Source: Cycas panzhihuaensis
Lineage: Eukaryota; Cycadophyta
DNA: 64,000 bases
Assembly: GCA_023213395.1 (NCBI GenBank)
Contig: CM041465.1
Span: 149,737,741-149,801,740 of the forward strand
Direction: 5' to 3'
The notes beneath the pieces were generated by a model. That model worked only from the letters and a program-made list of their open reading frames with translations, was not told where the DNA came from and searched no databases. Position 1 is the first letter of the stretch. Every line of letters begins with the position of its first letter. A program made the position numbers and the translations under genes. Below are positions 1 through 11,195 of this stretch, in pieces.

Positions 1-420
1 AATATATATGCATATTTACAAACACTTGATGATAACTACCACAAAATTAAAGAGATGACTAAAGTAGCCTCATTGAATCTATAAGGAGATGCTTACCATT
101 GGTTTAAGGATTGGTATAGCACAACTGGTCCATTTAATATATTTTGTTGGCTAGTAACAACTCTACATATAAAATATAATGCTTCTTAGTAGAAAGAGAT
201 ACAAAACCTTAAGTAAGACAAACAATAAGCTTGTCAAATACTTGAGAAGTATAATTATAATATGGGACAAGGTATTCTCCCTACTCCACAAAGTCAAGAA
301 TAATAAAATAATGATGAAGGAGAAAATAAATATCATAAGTAAGTAGTAGAAGTTGTTTGTCATCCCACACCACCAACCATACCCAAGGATAAAGAAGGAA
401 AGACATCACCAATAGTTGAA
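1..420 (+). pseudogene. Degenerate Ty3/gypsy-type gag fragment, unit 1
   Basis: This is the right part of a gag whose start is outside the window. Translation recovers a run resembling the Ty3/gypsy capsid segment (MTKVASL, then a Trp/Phe-rich helix and a KEIQNL motif), broken by stops. The same block recurs in the three downstream units, which shows it belongs to the element. Confidence 0.55.
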
Positions 421-748
421 AGACAAACTAAAGTGAAACCATATCGGCATCCACATTATCAAGAGGCCCAACGCAATAAAACTTATCATGTAAAGCACTC
501 ATAAACTACAAACACTAGGGAAACATAACATTCGAGCTTAAGGTTTCAACATTACAGATATCTAGAGTATATTATATGACATCCAAGGTGTATCAAAATC
601 AACTTGGGATGGATAGATTCCCATCCCATGCGCAACTTCTCTAATAACCTTTGCAAGAACTATTGATTAAATAATAATAACAGGAGGTGGTTACATATAT
701 TATTAAATTAGAATACTTCACGGGTGAAGTATTTTAGAAGGGAGGGCA

Positions 749-995
749 TTTTATGATCCTCCACTATATGATGTTATTCTTATTATAATTACCCCACATG
801 CATAACTCTAAGAGATGGGTAGCCTTAATAACCCCATATATATGTATGAAATGTATGAGTGGGATGACCATGGTGTATTTGTAATCTTATGTTAATGAAT
901 ATTCTTTGGAACTTCATCTCCTTCTTTATCTTTTATCTATAATTTTCTCTTTCTATTTCTCTATATTTATTGTTTATAGGATTAGGTTCATTATA
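749..995 (+). repeat. LTR 1 of the tandem array (247 bp)
   Basis: The LTR begins where the other copies read TGTTATGATC (here TTTTATGATC) and ends ATTATA, two bases before the primer site. It is preceded by a purine-rich tract at 736-746 and contains the array's typical ATATATATGTATG segment. It serves both as 3' LTR of unit 1 and 5' LTR of unit 2. Confidence 0.8.
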
Positions 996-997
996 AT

Positions 998-1009
998 TGG
1001 TATCAAAGC
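998..1009 (+). other. Primer binding site, initiator tRNA-Met type
   Basis: TGGTATCAAAGC lies two bases after LTR 1 and differs at one position from the usual TGGTATCAGAGC. Confidence 0.75.
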
Positions 1010-1679
1010 AATGATCTAGGAGGTATCGTTAGGGGTATAAAGGTATATTTGAGAGAACAAGCATTGAAATTTCTAAAAAGTAATGGAAAAATTGAGACAA
1101 AATGGGTCATCCTATTAATTTTGAGTGATTGTACTATAGATTTTATAGTGAAAGTATAAAAATTATATCTAAATTAATTTCACCCTACCTTTTACGTCAT
1201 CATATTTTTGGGATAGATCTACTACCTCAATTTCAAAGAGCCATAACTTTGGCTATAGATATCCAAATGACCTTAATTTTTCTTATTTTGTGTGTTTTTT
1301 AATTTACCTTCCAATGGAAGTGGTTTGAGACTAATCAAAGTTTAGAGTAAAAGGTTATTAGCATTTTATTAGTAAGTACTATTGTAGTCCATAGAAATCC
1401 TAACAATAAAATTCTTAAAAAGGTTATAATTTTTTATTTAAATATCAGAATTTAATTCCATCTAAACTATTAGAATCATATTTCAAAGGCTATCATTTTA
1501 ATCTATATTTTATGTATTTTTTATTTATATTTTGTTTAAAAATATTTTTTTTTATTTTAGGGTTTCATATTGTACTTTTCTTGGATATTTAGAATTTGGT
1601 CATAAAACCATTGCTCTTAAGGGCAAATATATATTTTTGTATCAAAGTTAGAGGATAACAAGCTATAAACACCCCTAAT

Positions 1680-2260
1680 ATCTCATATATCCATATTATT
1701 ATAGCTATAACAAGGCCTATACCATGCATATTTAATGTAGATGAGACTCTTTCTATAGATTATTGGGTTTTAAATATGCCTGTATATTTAGAAATACTTG
1801 ATGATAACTATTGTAAAAATAAAGAGATGACTAAAGTAGCCTCATTGTATCTACAAGCAGAGGCTTATCTTTGGTTGAAGAATTGGTATAGCAGAACTAG
1901 TCTATTTAATATATTTTTTTGGCTAGTAATAGCTCTTCGTATAAAATCTAATGCTTCTTGGTGGAAAGAGATACAAAACCTTGACTAAGATAAATAAAAA
2001 GCTTGTTTAATACTTGAGAAGTATAATTGCAGCCTAGGGTAAGGAATTCTCTCTACTCCACAAAGTTAATAATAAGAAAAAGATGATGAGGAAGAAAATG
2101 AATGTCATAAGCAAGTAGTAGAAGTTGTTTGCTATTCTATACCACCAACTGTACCTAAGGACAAAGAAGAAAAGGCATCACTAATAGTTGAAAGATAAAC
2201 TAAAGTAGAACTATATCGATAGCCATATTATCAAGAGGCCCAACACAGTAAAATTTATCA
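1680..2260 (+). pseudogene. Degenerate Ty3/gypsy-type gag, unit 2
   Basis: This is the best preserved gag of the array, with a 70-residue open stretch at 1776-1988 containing KEMTKVASLYLQAEAYLW. That run resembles the Ty3/gypsy capsid segment in which KVxLAxLYLxGxAxxWW is typical. Stops follow, after which a Lys/Glu-rich and then His/Tyr/Arg-rich tail can be read to about 2260. No zinc knuckle is seen. Intact length would be well under a normal gag (300+ residues), consistent with a shortened non-autonomous element. Confidence 0.6.
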
Positions 2261-2518
2261 GGCAAGGCACTCATCAACTATAAACATAGGGTAAGCATAA
2301 CATTCAAGCTTAAGGTTTTAATATTACAGATATCTAGAGTATATCAAGGGATATCCAAGGTGTATCAAAATCAACTTGGTATGGATATATCCCTATTCTA
2401 TACATAACTTTTCTAACAAACTTCACAAGAGCTATTGATTGGATAATAATAATAAGAGGTGGTTACACATATTATTAAATTAGGATGCTTCAAAGGCAAA
2501 GTATTTTAGGGGGAGGAC

Positions 2519-2759
2519 AATCCTACACTATATGATATTACTCTTATTGTAATTATCCCACATGCATAAGTCTAAGAGATAGGTAGCCTTAATAATCCCA
2601 TATATATGTATGTAATATATGAGTAGGATGATCATGGTGTATTTATAATATTATGTTAATGAATATTCTTTGGAACTTTATCTCCTTCTTTATCCTTTAT
2701 CTATCATTTTCTCTTCCTATTTCTTTATGTTTATTGATTATAAGATTAGGTTTATTATA
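2519..2759 (+). repeat. LTR 2 of the tandem array, 5' end trimmed
   Basis: This aligns with LTRs 1, 3 and 4 but lacks about 8 bases (TGTTATGA) at its left end. The purine tract before it (2508-2517) is intact. It ends ATTATA, two bases before a primer site. Confidence 0.8.
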
Positions 2760-2761
2760 AT

Positions 2762-2773
2762 TGGTATCAGAGT
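2762..2773 (+). other. Primer binding site, initiator tRNA-Met type
   Basis: TGGTATCAGAGT follows LTR 2 by two bases, one mismatch to the canonical site. Confidence 0.75.
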
Positions 2774-3469
2774 AATGATCTGGGAGGTGTTGTTAAGGGT
2801 TTGAAGGCATACATGAGAGAATAAACGTTAAATTTTTTGAAAAGTAATGGCAAATTTAAGACGAAATAACCCATCCTATAAATTTTAAATGATTGCACTA
2901 TTAGATTTTATAATGAAAGTGAAAAATTTATAGCTAAATTAATTTTGCACTGCCTTTAATGACATTGTATTTTAGGACAGATCTACTACCTCAACTTTAA
3001 AGAGCCATAACTTTGGATATAGGTACCTAAATGACCTTAATTATTTTTCATTTTGTATGTTTTTTAATTTACTTTCTAATGGAAGTGGTTTGATACTGAT
3101 CAAAGTTTAGAGTAAAAAGTTATTAGCATTTTATTAGCAAGTATTATTACAGTCCTTAAAAACCCTGATAATGAAATTCTTAAAAGGGTCATAACTTTTA
3201 ATCTAAATATCAAAATTTAATTCCATCTAAATTATTAGAATCATATTTTAGAGGTTGTCATTTTAATCTATATTTTATATATTTTTTTAGTTATATTTTT
3301 TTAGAGATAAATTTTTTAATTTTAGAGTTTTATATTGTACTTTTCTTGCCTATTTAGACTTTGGTCACAAAACCATTGGTCTTAAGGGCCAATATATATT
3401 TTTGTATTAAAATTAGAGGATAAAAGGCTATAGACACCCCTAATCTCTCATATATTCATATTATCATGG

Positions 3470-4040
3470 GCATAACAAGGCCCATACTGTGCATCTTTAA
3501 TATAGATGAGACTCTTTCTATAGATGATTCAATTATAGATATGCATTCATATTTAGAAATGTTTGATGATAACTACCACAAAAATAAAGAGATGACTAAA
3601 GTAGCCTCATTATATCTATAAGGAGAGGCTTACCTTTGGTTTAAGAATTATTATAATACAATTGGTCCATTTAATATATTTTGTTGGCTAATAATAACTC
3701 TTCATATAAAATATATTGCTTCTTAGTGGAAAGAGATACAAAACCTTGAGTAAGATAAATAAGAAGCTTATCAAATACTTGAGAAGTATAATTACATCCT
3801 GGGGCAAGGAATTCTCTCTGCTCTACAAAGTCAATAATAAGAAAAAGATGATGAGGAAAAAAATAAATATCATGAATAAGTAGTAGAAGTTATTTGCCAT
3901 CCCATATCACTAAATGTACCCAATGACAAAGAAGAAAATACATTACCAATAATTAAAAGATAAACTAAAGTGGAACTATATCAACATCCACATTATCAAG
4001 AGGCCTAACACAATAAAATTTATTAGGTAAGACACTCATC
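3470..4040 (+). pseudogene. Degenerate Ty3/gypsy-type gag, unit 3
   Basis: This is the same gag block as unit 2: a leader peptide ending in DETLSIDD, then the KEMTKVASLYL segment, KEIQNLE, and a His/Tyr-rich tail. It has more stop codons than unit 2, most at positions where unit 2 has CAG, CAA or TGG. Confidence 0.55.
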
Positions 4041-4284
4041 AACTACAAATACTAGGTAAGCATAGCATTCAAACTTAAGGTTTCAACATTACAGATATCT
4101 AGAGTATATCAAAGGACATCCAAGGTATATCAAAATCAACTTGGGATGAACAGTTCCCTATTCCATGCATAATTTTTCTAACAACCTTCACAAGAGCTAT
4201 CTATTAGATAATAATAATAGGAGGCGATTATATATAATATTAAATCAGGATGCCTCAAGGGCAAAGTATTTTAGGGGAAGTGCA

Positions 4285-4371
4285 TGTTATGATCATCAAC
4301 TATATGATGTTACTCTTATTATAATTATCCCACATGTATAAGTCTAAGAGATAGGTAGCGTTAATAGTCCC

Positions 4372-4420
<49 letters not shown>

Positions 4421-4563
4421 GTATCAGTGGGATGATCATGGTGTATTTGTAATCTTATATTAATGAATATTCTTTAGAATTTCATCTCCTTCTTTATCTT
4501 TTATCTATAATTTTCTCTTTCTCTTTCATTATGTTTATTGATTATAAGATTAGGTTCATTACA
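4285..4563 (+). repeat. LTR 3 of the tandem array (279 bp, TG-expanded)
   Basis: This is the most canonical copy: it starts TGTTATGATC and ends ATTACA. It is about 32 bp longer than LTR 1 because of a (TG)n expansion at 4379-4417 in the place where the other copies read ATATATATGTATG. Confidence 0.85.
4379..4417. repeat. (TG)n microsatellite inside LTR 3
   Basis: About 19 TG dinucleotides without interruption. The other three LTRs have only one or two TG pairs at the same place, so the expansion came after the array formed. Confidence 0.95.
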
Positions 4564-4565
4564 AT

Positions 4566-4577
4566 TGGTTTGAGAGC
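4566..4577 (+). other. Primer binding site, decayed tRNA-Met type
   Basis: TGGTTTGAGAGC follows LTR 3 by two bases, two mismatches to the canonical site. Confidence 0.65.
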
Positions 4578-5269
4578 AATGATTTGGGAGGTGTTGTTAT
4601 GGGTTTGAAGGCATATTCAAGAGAATAAGCATTAAAATTTCTAAGAAGTAATAGAAAATTTGAGATGAAATGACTCATTCTATAAATTTTAAGTGATTGT
4701 ACTATAGATTTTATAGTAAAAGTACAAAAATTGTAGCTAAATTAATTTCGCTCTGCCTTTTATATCACCATATTTTTAGGACAAATCTACTACCTTAACT
4801 TCAAAGAGCCATAACTTTGGCTACAAACATCCAAATGACCTTAAATTTTTTTTTTTTTGTATGTTTTTTAATTTACTTTCCAATGGAAGTAGTTTGAGGC
4901 TGATTAGAGTTTAGAGTAAAAAGTTATTAGTATTTTATTAGTAAATACTATTATAGTCCCTATAAACCCTAAGAGTGAAATTATTTAAAATGTCATAACT
5001 TTTTATCTAAATATCAGAATTTAATTCCATTTAAACTATTGGAATCATATTTTAGAGGTTGTCATTTTAATCTATATTTTATGTATTTTTTAGCTATAAT
5101 TTTTTTAGAGATAAATATTTTAATTTTAGGGTTTCATATTCTACTTTTCTTGGTCATTTAGACTTTGGTCACAAAACTATTACTCTGAAGGGTTAATATA
5201 GATTTTTATATCAAAATTAGAGGATAGCAAGCCATAGACCCCTAATCTCTCTTACATCCATATTATCAT

Positions 5270-5850
5270 GGGTATAACAAGGCCCATACTATGCATCTTT
5301 AATATATATAGGACTCTTTTGTAGATTATTAAGTTACAGATATGCATGCATTTTTAGAAACACTTGATGATAACTATTGTAAAAACAAAGAGATGATTAA
5401 AGTAGACTTATTGTATCTAAAAAGGGAGGCTTAGATTTGGTTTAAGGATTAGTATAGCACAATTAGTCCATTTAATACATTTTGCTGGCTAGTAACAACT
5501 CTTTGTATAAAATATAATGCTTCTTGGTGGAAAGAGATACAAAACTTTAAGCAAAATAAATAAGAAGCTTGTCAAATACTTGAGAAGTATAATTGTAGTA
5601 TGGGGCAAGGAATTCTGTCCACTCCATAAAGTCAAGAATAAGATAAAGATGATAAGGGAGAAAATGAATATCATGAGTAAGTATTAGAAGTTGTTTGTCA
5701 TCTCATACTATTAACCATACCTAAGTACAAAGAAGAAAAGACATTACCAATAGTTGAAAGACAAACTAAAGTGGAACCATATCGACATCTACATTATCAA
5801 GAGGCTTAGCACAACAAAAATTATTAGGTAAGCCACTTATCAAATATAAA
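5270..5850 (+). pseudogene. Degenerate Ty3/gypsy-type gag, unit 4
   Basis: This is the fourth copy of the gag block, with the same DDNYCKNKEM-type motif near 5360-5400 and many stops. Confidence 0.5.
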
Positions 5851-6085
5851 TACCATGAAAGCATAACATTCAAGCTTAAGGTTTTAACATTATAAATATC
5901 TAGAGTATATCAGAGAACATCCAAAGTATATTAAAATTAAATCAGAATAGATAGATCCATATTCCATATACAACTTTTTTAATAACCTTCATAAGAGCTA
6001 TTGATTGGATAATAATATTAGGAGGTGGTCACATGTATCATTAAATCAGGATGCTTCGAGGGTAAAGTATTTTAAAGGGAGGGCA

Positions 6086-6332
6086 TGTTATGATCCTCCA
6101 CTATATGATGTTACTCTTACTATAATTATCCCACATACATAAGTCTAAGAGATGGGTAGCCTAAATAATGCCATATATATGTATGTAATATATGAGTGGG
6201 ATGATCATGGTGTATTTGTAATATTATATTAATGAATGTTCTTTTGAACTTCATCTCCTTCTTTATCTTTTATCTATTATTTTCTACTTCTGTTTATTTA
6301 TGTTTATTGATTATAGGATTAAGTTTATTATA
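6086..6332 (+). repeat. LTR 4, terminal LTR of the tandem array (247 bp)
   Basis: Starts TGTTATGATC after the purine tract at 6074-6083 and ends ATTATA. It is followed by TAATCTAGC and not by a primer site, so this is the outer right end. The first bases after it (TAATC) are the expected target duplication, but the matching left end is outside the window. Confidence 0.8.
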
Positions 6333-7342
6333 TAATCTAGCTTTGATACCACGAAAAATTTAAGATAGGATCTAAATACTCATGTGCATGTAGAAATTAA
6401 ATGAAAACAACAAATCCATATAAATTATTTGCATAGAATAGAGACATCCAAATCTGTTGGCATTGTTAATCCTTAATTTGGTAAAGCTTCATTGTATCCA
6501 ACAATCCAATGTATAAATGAAAGTATTTAAGTTTAATTTATAGACCACAATTCATCTCAAAGATTAATCTTGTTAGCTAATATAATGGGCCAATACTATT
6601 AGCCCATTATTTGACAAGGGATGGACCTGATAACATAATACATTATAATTTAATTTGAATATGGTACAACTAATGGTACAAAGATAAATAAGATATATTT
6701 ACAAATGAGATGATATTAATGTTTTAATAGCCTCCTTCTTTGCTTAGCATTATTATATACCTACCCCTTTATGTATACATATATTATAAGGGAAAAATCA
6801 CTTATACTATGGGATATGGTTTTATTTATATTTATGTGTAAATGTATGTCATACTCTTCTATTATATATATGATATGGATATATATATTTCTTCAAAACT
6901 AGTTGATTGGGTGGGAAGCATGTTGAAATAAAAGGAGATATGTAGGACATGTTTTATTATAATATAACATACAAGTATCCATTAATATCTCCAACCACTT
7001 CAAGTTTAAAAAGAAAATTAATTTATTGATAGATGTGGACTCTAGCAATTTGAGAAGAGAAAGATATAAAGAAAAATATATGAGGATGATACACCAAAGA
7101 ATGGGTGTGAAAGGATGTGAGGGATATATTCCTAAACAATATTGTGAATAAGTCTAATAAGCTTAAATACAAACCAAAACTCAAATTTTAATGGTCAAGA
7201 GATATCAACATCATTTTAGAAGTAAGCAAAAGCTAGCTATAAACCTTAGAAGGTTAATATATAGTTGATAATTCAAATTCACACGTATACACACATATGT
7301 TTCCATCTAATAACATAGAGGTATGCTAGGGTTTAGCAATTA
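6333..7342. other. AT-rich DNA without recognisable gene
   Basis: No coding region is seen. A complement of the tRNA-Met primer site (GCTTTGATACCA) occurs at 6340-6351, directly beyond the array, and may mark another old minus-strand element. The rest is low-complexity AT-rich sequence. Confidence 0.6.
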
Positions 7343-7452
7343 GCTCTGATACCAAATATTAGAATTAAAATGACTTTAATACCAAATGTTAGAATTAGAA
7401 TAGTACTCTGATACCAAATGTTAGAATTATAATGGAGCTTTGATATCTAATG
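7343..7452 (-). repeat. Four tandem primer-site-like motifs beside an LTR
   Basis: Four imperfect copies, about 31 bp apart, of GCTCTGATACCAAATGTTAG (starts near 7343, 7373, 7405 and 7437). The first 12 bases are the complement of the tRNA-Met primer site, so each copy looks like a minus-strand LTR end plus primer site. Confidence 0.75.
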
Positions 7453-7789
7453 TTGGATGGAACGTGAATCTATGATAATGAACCTAATATTAAAATAATT
7501 ATAATAAATGCGATGAGTGTAAAATAATGAAATGAAGCTTAGATAAATAGGGCATGATTAAGAATAAGCACAACAATAGTAGAAGAGTGGCCAATTTTTA
7601 AATTATAAGAATAATGATGTATATACTTATACAATAACTCACCATATATTAGAATTATCAAAGGTTAACCATTGCGTATTATTACATATTTTAAGGTGGC
7701 ACACAACTCAAGGTGGCCATGAATATAAAATATAAATAATCTATGATAGAGTGTGAATATAGTCTAGATATAATTGGATATTATATTCA
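7451..7789 (-). repeat. Left LTR of an old minus-strand element (339 bp)
   Basis: On the + strand it runs from TGTTGGATGG to ATTATATTCA. It matches the split sequence 10709-10825 plus 51165-51384 (337 bp in total) along its whole length. A minus-strand purine tract (AGGGAGAAATA) abuts its right side at 7790-7800, as expected next to a 3' LTR. Confidence 0.8.
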
Positions 7790-9718
7790 ATATTTCTCCC
7801 TATAATAGGTAATTACATCAATATCATATCAAAGTATAAATCAAGGTCTTAAAATATGTATTAGAACGTAAAGTAAATAAACATAAAGTATTATTAACAT
7901 CCATATGAAATGAGCTCCATCTATTAAACTACATCGGTAACTAACTATTCTGATTATATGTTAGCTAGGATGCTCCTTTATGTATGTGGTACAATTAATG
8001 CCAAGTCAACTTCATTTACAAAAAACACCATCCTATGTGACCAACTGCTAAGTTAAAGAATAATGTAAGAGTAGTATAAAGAAAATGGTCCCACTTCTTA
8101 TCAATATGGGATAATAAAGCATGTTCTTAGCATCTATGGTAAGAAATAAAGTGAAATATGGCCCCAAAGGCTATATAGCCTCAAACAAAGGTACTATAGC
8201 CTTAAATCTACCTACATAGGCTTATAAACTACCTCAATGGACTCTTAAATATCTAAGATTACATAAAATATGGCATAAAATGAGGATATAACTCAAAAAT
8301 AACATATAATAACTCTCTCTACATGATATTTTTTTACAAATTTAATAAAGTATGGGTTCTTTGGAGCCTAAAATAAGCATATGACATGAATTTTTATATT
8401 TAAAGCCCCCTCCCCCCCCTATTTAGGGTATATTACATCAATACATAACTCATTAAATGAATTAGAACCTTTAAAAATGATGAAATGTGGTTGAAAATGC
8501 TAAAAAATAATTAAAAAATAAATTTTTAAAAAAATTTTAAGTTGAGTTTTTTCCTTTAAATCAACTCTAAATCCTATCATATAACCTATTAAATCAAAGA
8601 GCTCTGAGTTATGAATCCAACACAACTTTCAAATCTAAAATACGACTCTGCATACTCAAGATATCGTTGAAAATATGAAGCTGACTCCTTAAGAGGCTAA
8701 AGTCAAGGGCTTAGCCACTTTCATTGACTAGTTGGAAATCATGTAGGTGACACAAATGACTAGGGTATTGACCAACTAGGACGCTTGCAAATTTTAATTA
8801 ACATCAAATATAATTTAATATTTTTTAGCAAATACAAAAAAAAAAAGGTTTTTCTATAGAAGTTGACATTCATCTAAGTATGACGTGTCAAAATCAAATC
8901 TCAATAAAAATATATTAAATATAAAAAATATAAAAAAGTATATATAGTTTTTATTTTAGTGGATTGTAAAGGGATGATAGCATTTATGGTGGTGACAATG
9001 ATTTGCAAATCAATACATTGCAATCTCATATTTCGTTGGCGTGTCTTTTATATCTACACTTCTTTTGTAATTCTTTTAATGTATTAGATTTTCCATGTTG
9101 TTTGTCTATTAAAGGGCATCTATCTTCTCTACTTATAAAGGAGGTTGTCTTTTTTTTGTGAGACCTCTTCTTTTCTATTATGCCTTGCATTTAGTTCTTT
9201 TCACGTTTATGACCTCTATAATGTGTGTACCTCTTTACCATGATGCCTCTTTGACTTATACACCGCCTCCTCTCTCTATAATATTTGTCACCTCTTTATC
9301 TCTGTTATAAGGAATATCTTTGGTTCCCATTCCATGTAAGTTGCCTCTTATTCATGGCCTCCATTATCTCCCTTTCAATCCATCAGCTCACTTTCAAAAT
9401 TTCCTTTTTTTGGGTTCTTTTAAAATTTTGAAAATATATTAATGCTTTAAAAGCATTGTTTAATATGCGTACATCAATAGTAGTAGACCATAACACATAT
9501 TCATGGTTGCATATACATTTTCCTTTAATTTTTTTCTTTTTCTTTACTACTATAGAAATAATATAAAGAAGCTATATATTTTAAGGGAGTAGAATTTTAT
9601 ACCCTACAACATATTCATAAGCCTAAATATAGTAAATTCAAAGGCCTAATTAATTTCTAAATAAACACATAAAAAATCTTGTAGGATTTTCATATCTAGA
9701 TAGTGAATATTATTTCTT

Positions 9719-9809
<91 letters not shown>

Positions 9810-10630
9810 CACTTCATAAAATTTAATGAGACCAAATCAGAGGGCTAATATAACTACAAAACTTTTAATAGACAAAGATTTATTTTATCCTTCAAACCCT
9901 CTAATTTAAGCTAATTACTCAATTCTTTTTTTTTTTTAATCTATAAATGTGTAAATTTTTTTCATAAGATAGAGACCTTTATTTTTTTAGTAAAATATTG
10001 CTACAAAACATATAATGGTATCCACCAATAGCACCATTTTTTAATGGTTTTCTTATAGCCTCAAAATTGGTAGTAGATCCTAGTTATAAGACACTTGAAA
10101 AGGTCTCTAGAATGAGGGATAAATACTGCCATAAAATTAGTTTTTCTTCTTTTGTTAAGTTGTAGAGTTGCTACCTCTGTAAGGTGATCAGACCTGCATA
10201 AGTAGTTGATCTGCTCATTTTTTCTACAACTAAAAGTAGCTTTAAAACTTATGGGCAACTTGTAAAAAAACATTCTTTAGTCAAAATATATAACATAATA
10301 GCTCCTTTTTATAACTTTAAATAATCTTTTGAAATATCTTTAATACAACCTTTAACATAACTAAAAATATAATGAAACAACTCGAAATTTAAAAATAGTA
10401 ATGAAAAAATAACAATGAATTAGCCCCTAAATATACATTAAAATACATAAAAATATAACCCTTAAATAACTTGAAAAATGACTCTTCAAAAATACTAATC
10501 AAGTCACTAAAATAGGCACTAAATAGGTTCTTAAAAACATTAAAAAACACTATAAATAATAGAAATAATAAGCTCTAAAAGATGAAAAATAATAGGCTCA
10601 AAATTAATCCTCTAAGAATTTAAACCTATA
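7790..10630 (-). mobile_element. Internal region of the old minus-strand LTR element
   Basis: This lies between the left LTR with its purine tract and the primer-site motifs at 10631-10708. It is about 2.8 kb, very AT-rich, with no readable gag or pol domain. It contains a (CA)n microsatellite at 9721-9808 and a C-rich run near 8403-8418. Either the coding part has decayed beyond recognition or the element never had one. Confidence 0.55.
9721..9808. repeat. (CA)n microsatellite
   Basis: About 88 bp of CA repeats with two short TA/CATA interruptions. Confidence 0.95.
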
Positions 10631-10708
10631 GCTTTGATACTAAATGTTGGAATTGGAACAAAGCTCTAATACCAAATATTAGAATTGGAATGGAGCTTTG
10701 ATATCTAA
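10631..10708 (-). repeat. Three tandem primer-site-like motifs beside the right LTR
   Basis: Copies near 10631, 10663 and 10694 of the 31-bp motif also seen at 7343-7452. The last abuts the LTR start at 10709, so it would be the primer site of this element on the minus strand, now decayed (GCTTTGATATCT). Confidence 0.75.
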
Positions 10709-10825
10709 TGTTGGATGGACTATGAAGTTATGATCATAGACCCAATATTAGAATAACAACAACAAATGAGTTGAGTGTAAAATAATAAAATGAAGTGTAA
10801 GGCATATAAAGCATATATAATAATA
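10709..10825 (-). repeat. Right LTR of the old element, first part
   Basis: Starts TGTTGGATGG like the left LTR and is homologous to 7451-7567. It stops at the TAATA duplication where the copia element inserted and continues at 51165. Confidence 0.85.
10821..10825. other. Left target site duplication of the copia element
   Basis: TAATA, repeated at 51160-51164. Confidence 0.8.
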
Positions 10826-11181
10826 TATTAGCATGGCAGTTAATTATTAAGCCACTTAATTAATGTTAATGTGGTTTAATTATATAAAAGGGTGTGAGCC
10901 AATAGGTGTGATTTATTCGGAGGGTTACAAACCTAAATGGGTGACACCTCTTGGAGAGTATATATGCCTTGAGGCCTTGTGTATTTGATATCGAAGTTCA
11001 TTATGAAATAATCAACGATCCCTCAAGGATCCTTTTATGGTGGGTTTTTTCCCCAAAGGGTTTCCCACGTAAATACTTGTGTACTCTGTATCTATTTTCT
11101 ATATTTTCTATTTGTTGCTTATTGTGTATGGTTAAAGATCCTACATATGGGAACATTTGTATATAATTTCGTGTTCCTGAA
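10826..11181 (+). repeat. 5' LTR of the copia element (356 bp)
   Basis: Begins TATTAG (TGTTAG in the 3' copy) and ends CCTGAA. It contains a TATATATG stretch near 10938 that could be a TATA box. Confidence 0.88.
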
Positions 11182-11183
11182 TA

Positions 11184-11195
11184 TGGTATCAGAGC
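11184..11195 (+). other. Primer binding site, initiator tRNA-Met
   Basis: TGGTATCAGAGC, a perfect match to the usual plant site, two bases after the LTR. Confidence 0.9.

Larger units (their letters stand above)
1..6332 (+). mobile_element. Tandem array of short gag-only LTR retrotransposon units
   Basis: The order is internal - LTR - internal - LTR - internal - LTR - internal - LTR, repeating every 1.77-1.80 kb (the same gag motif recurs near 20, 1792, 3557 and 5357). Each LTR is preceded by a purine-rich tract, and the first three are followed by an initiator tRNA-Met primer binding site. After the last LTR (6332) no primer site follows, so the array ends there. Adjacent units share one LTR. 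Internal regions are about 1.5 kb and encode only a degenerate gag; no protease, RT or integrase is visible, so the element is non-autonomous. The left end lies outside the window. Known: gag-only and tandem LTR elements occur in plants. Inferred: the array arose by recombination between LTRs or by concatemer insertion. Confidence 0.85.

Noticed and set aside
163-363. Hydrophobic minus-strand peptide (also at 5489-5674) as a membrane protein
   Set aside because: Antisense reading of the AT-rich degenerate gag repeat; arises in two array units for that reason.
7343-7452. CRISPR-like short direct repeats
   Set aside because: Units are contiguous and diverged, contain a primer-site complement, have no unique spacers, and the DNA is plant nuclear.
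6333-10630. Possible host gene in the low-repeat stretch
   Set aside because: No frame above about 70 residues with sensible composition, no splice-linked domain, and LTR and primer motifs flank it.
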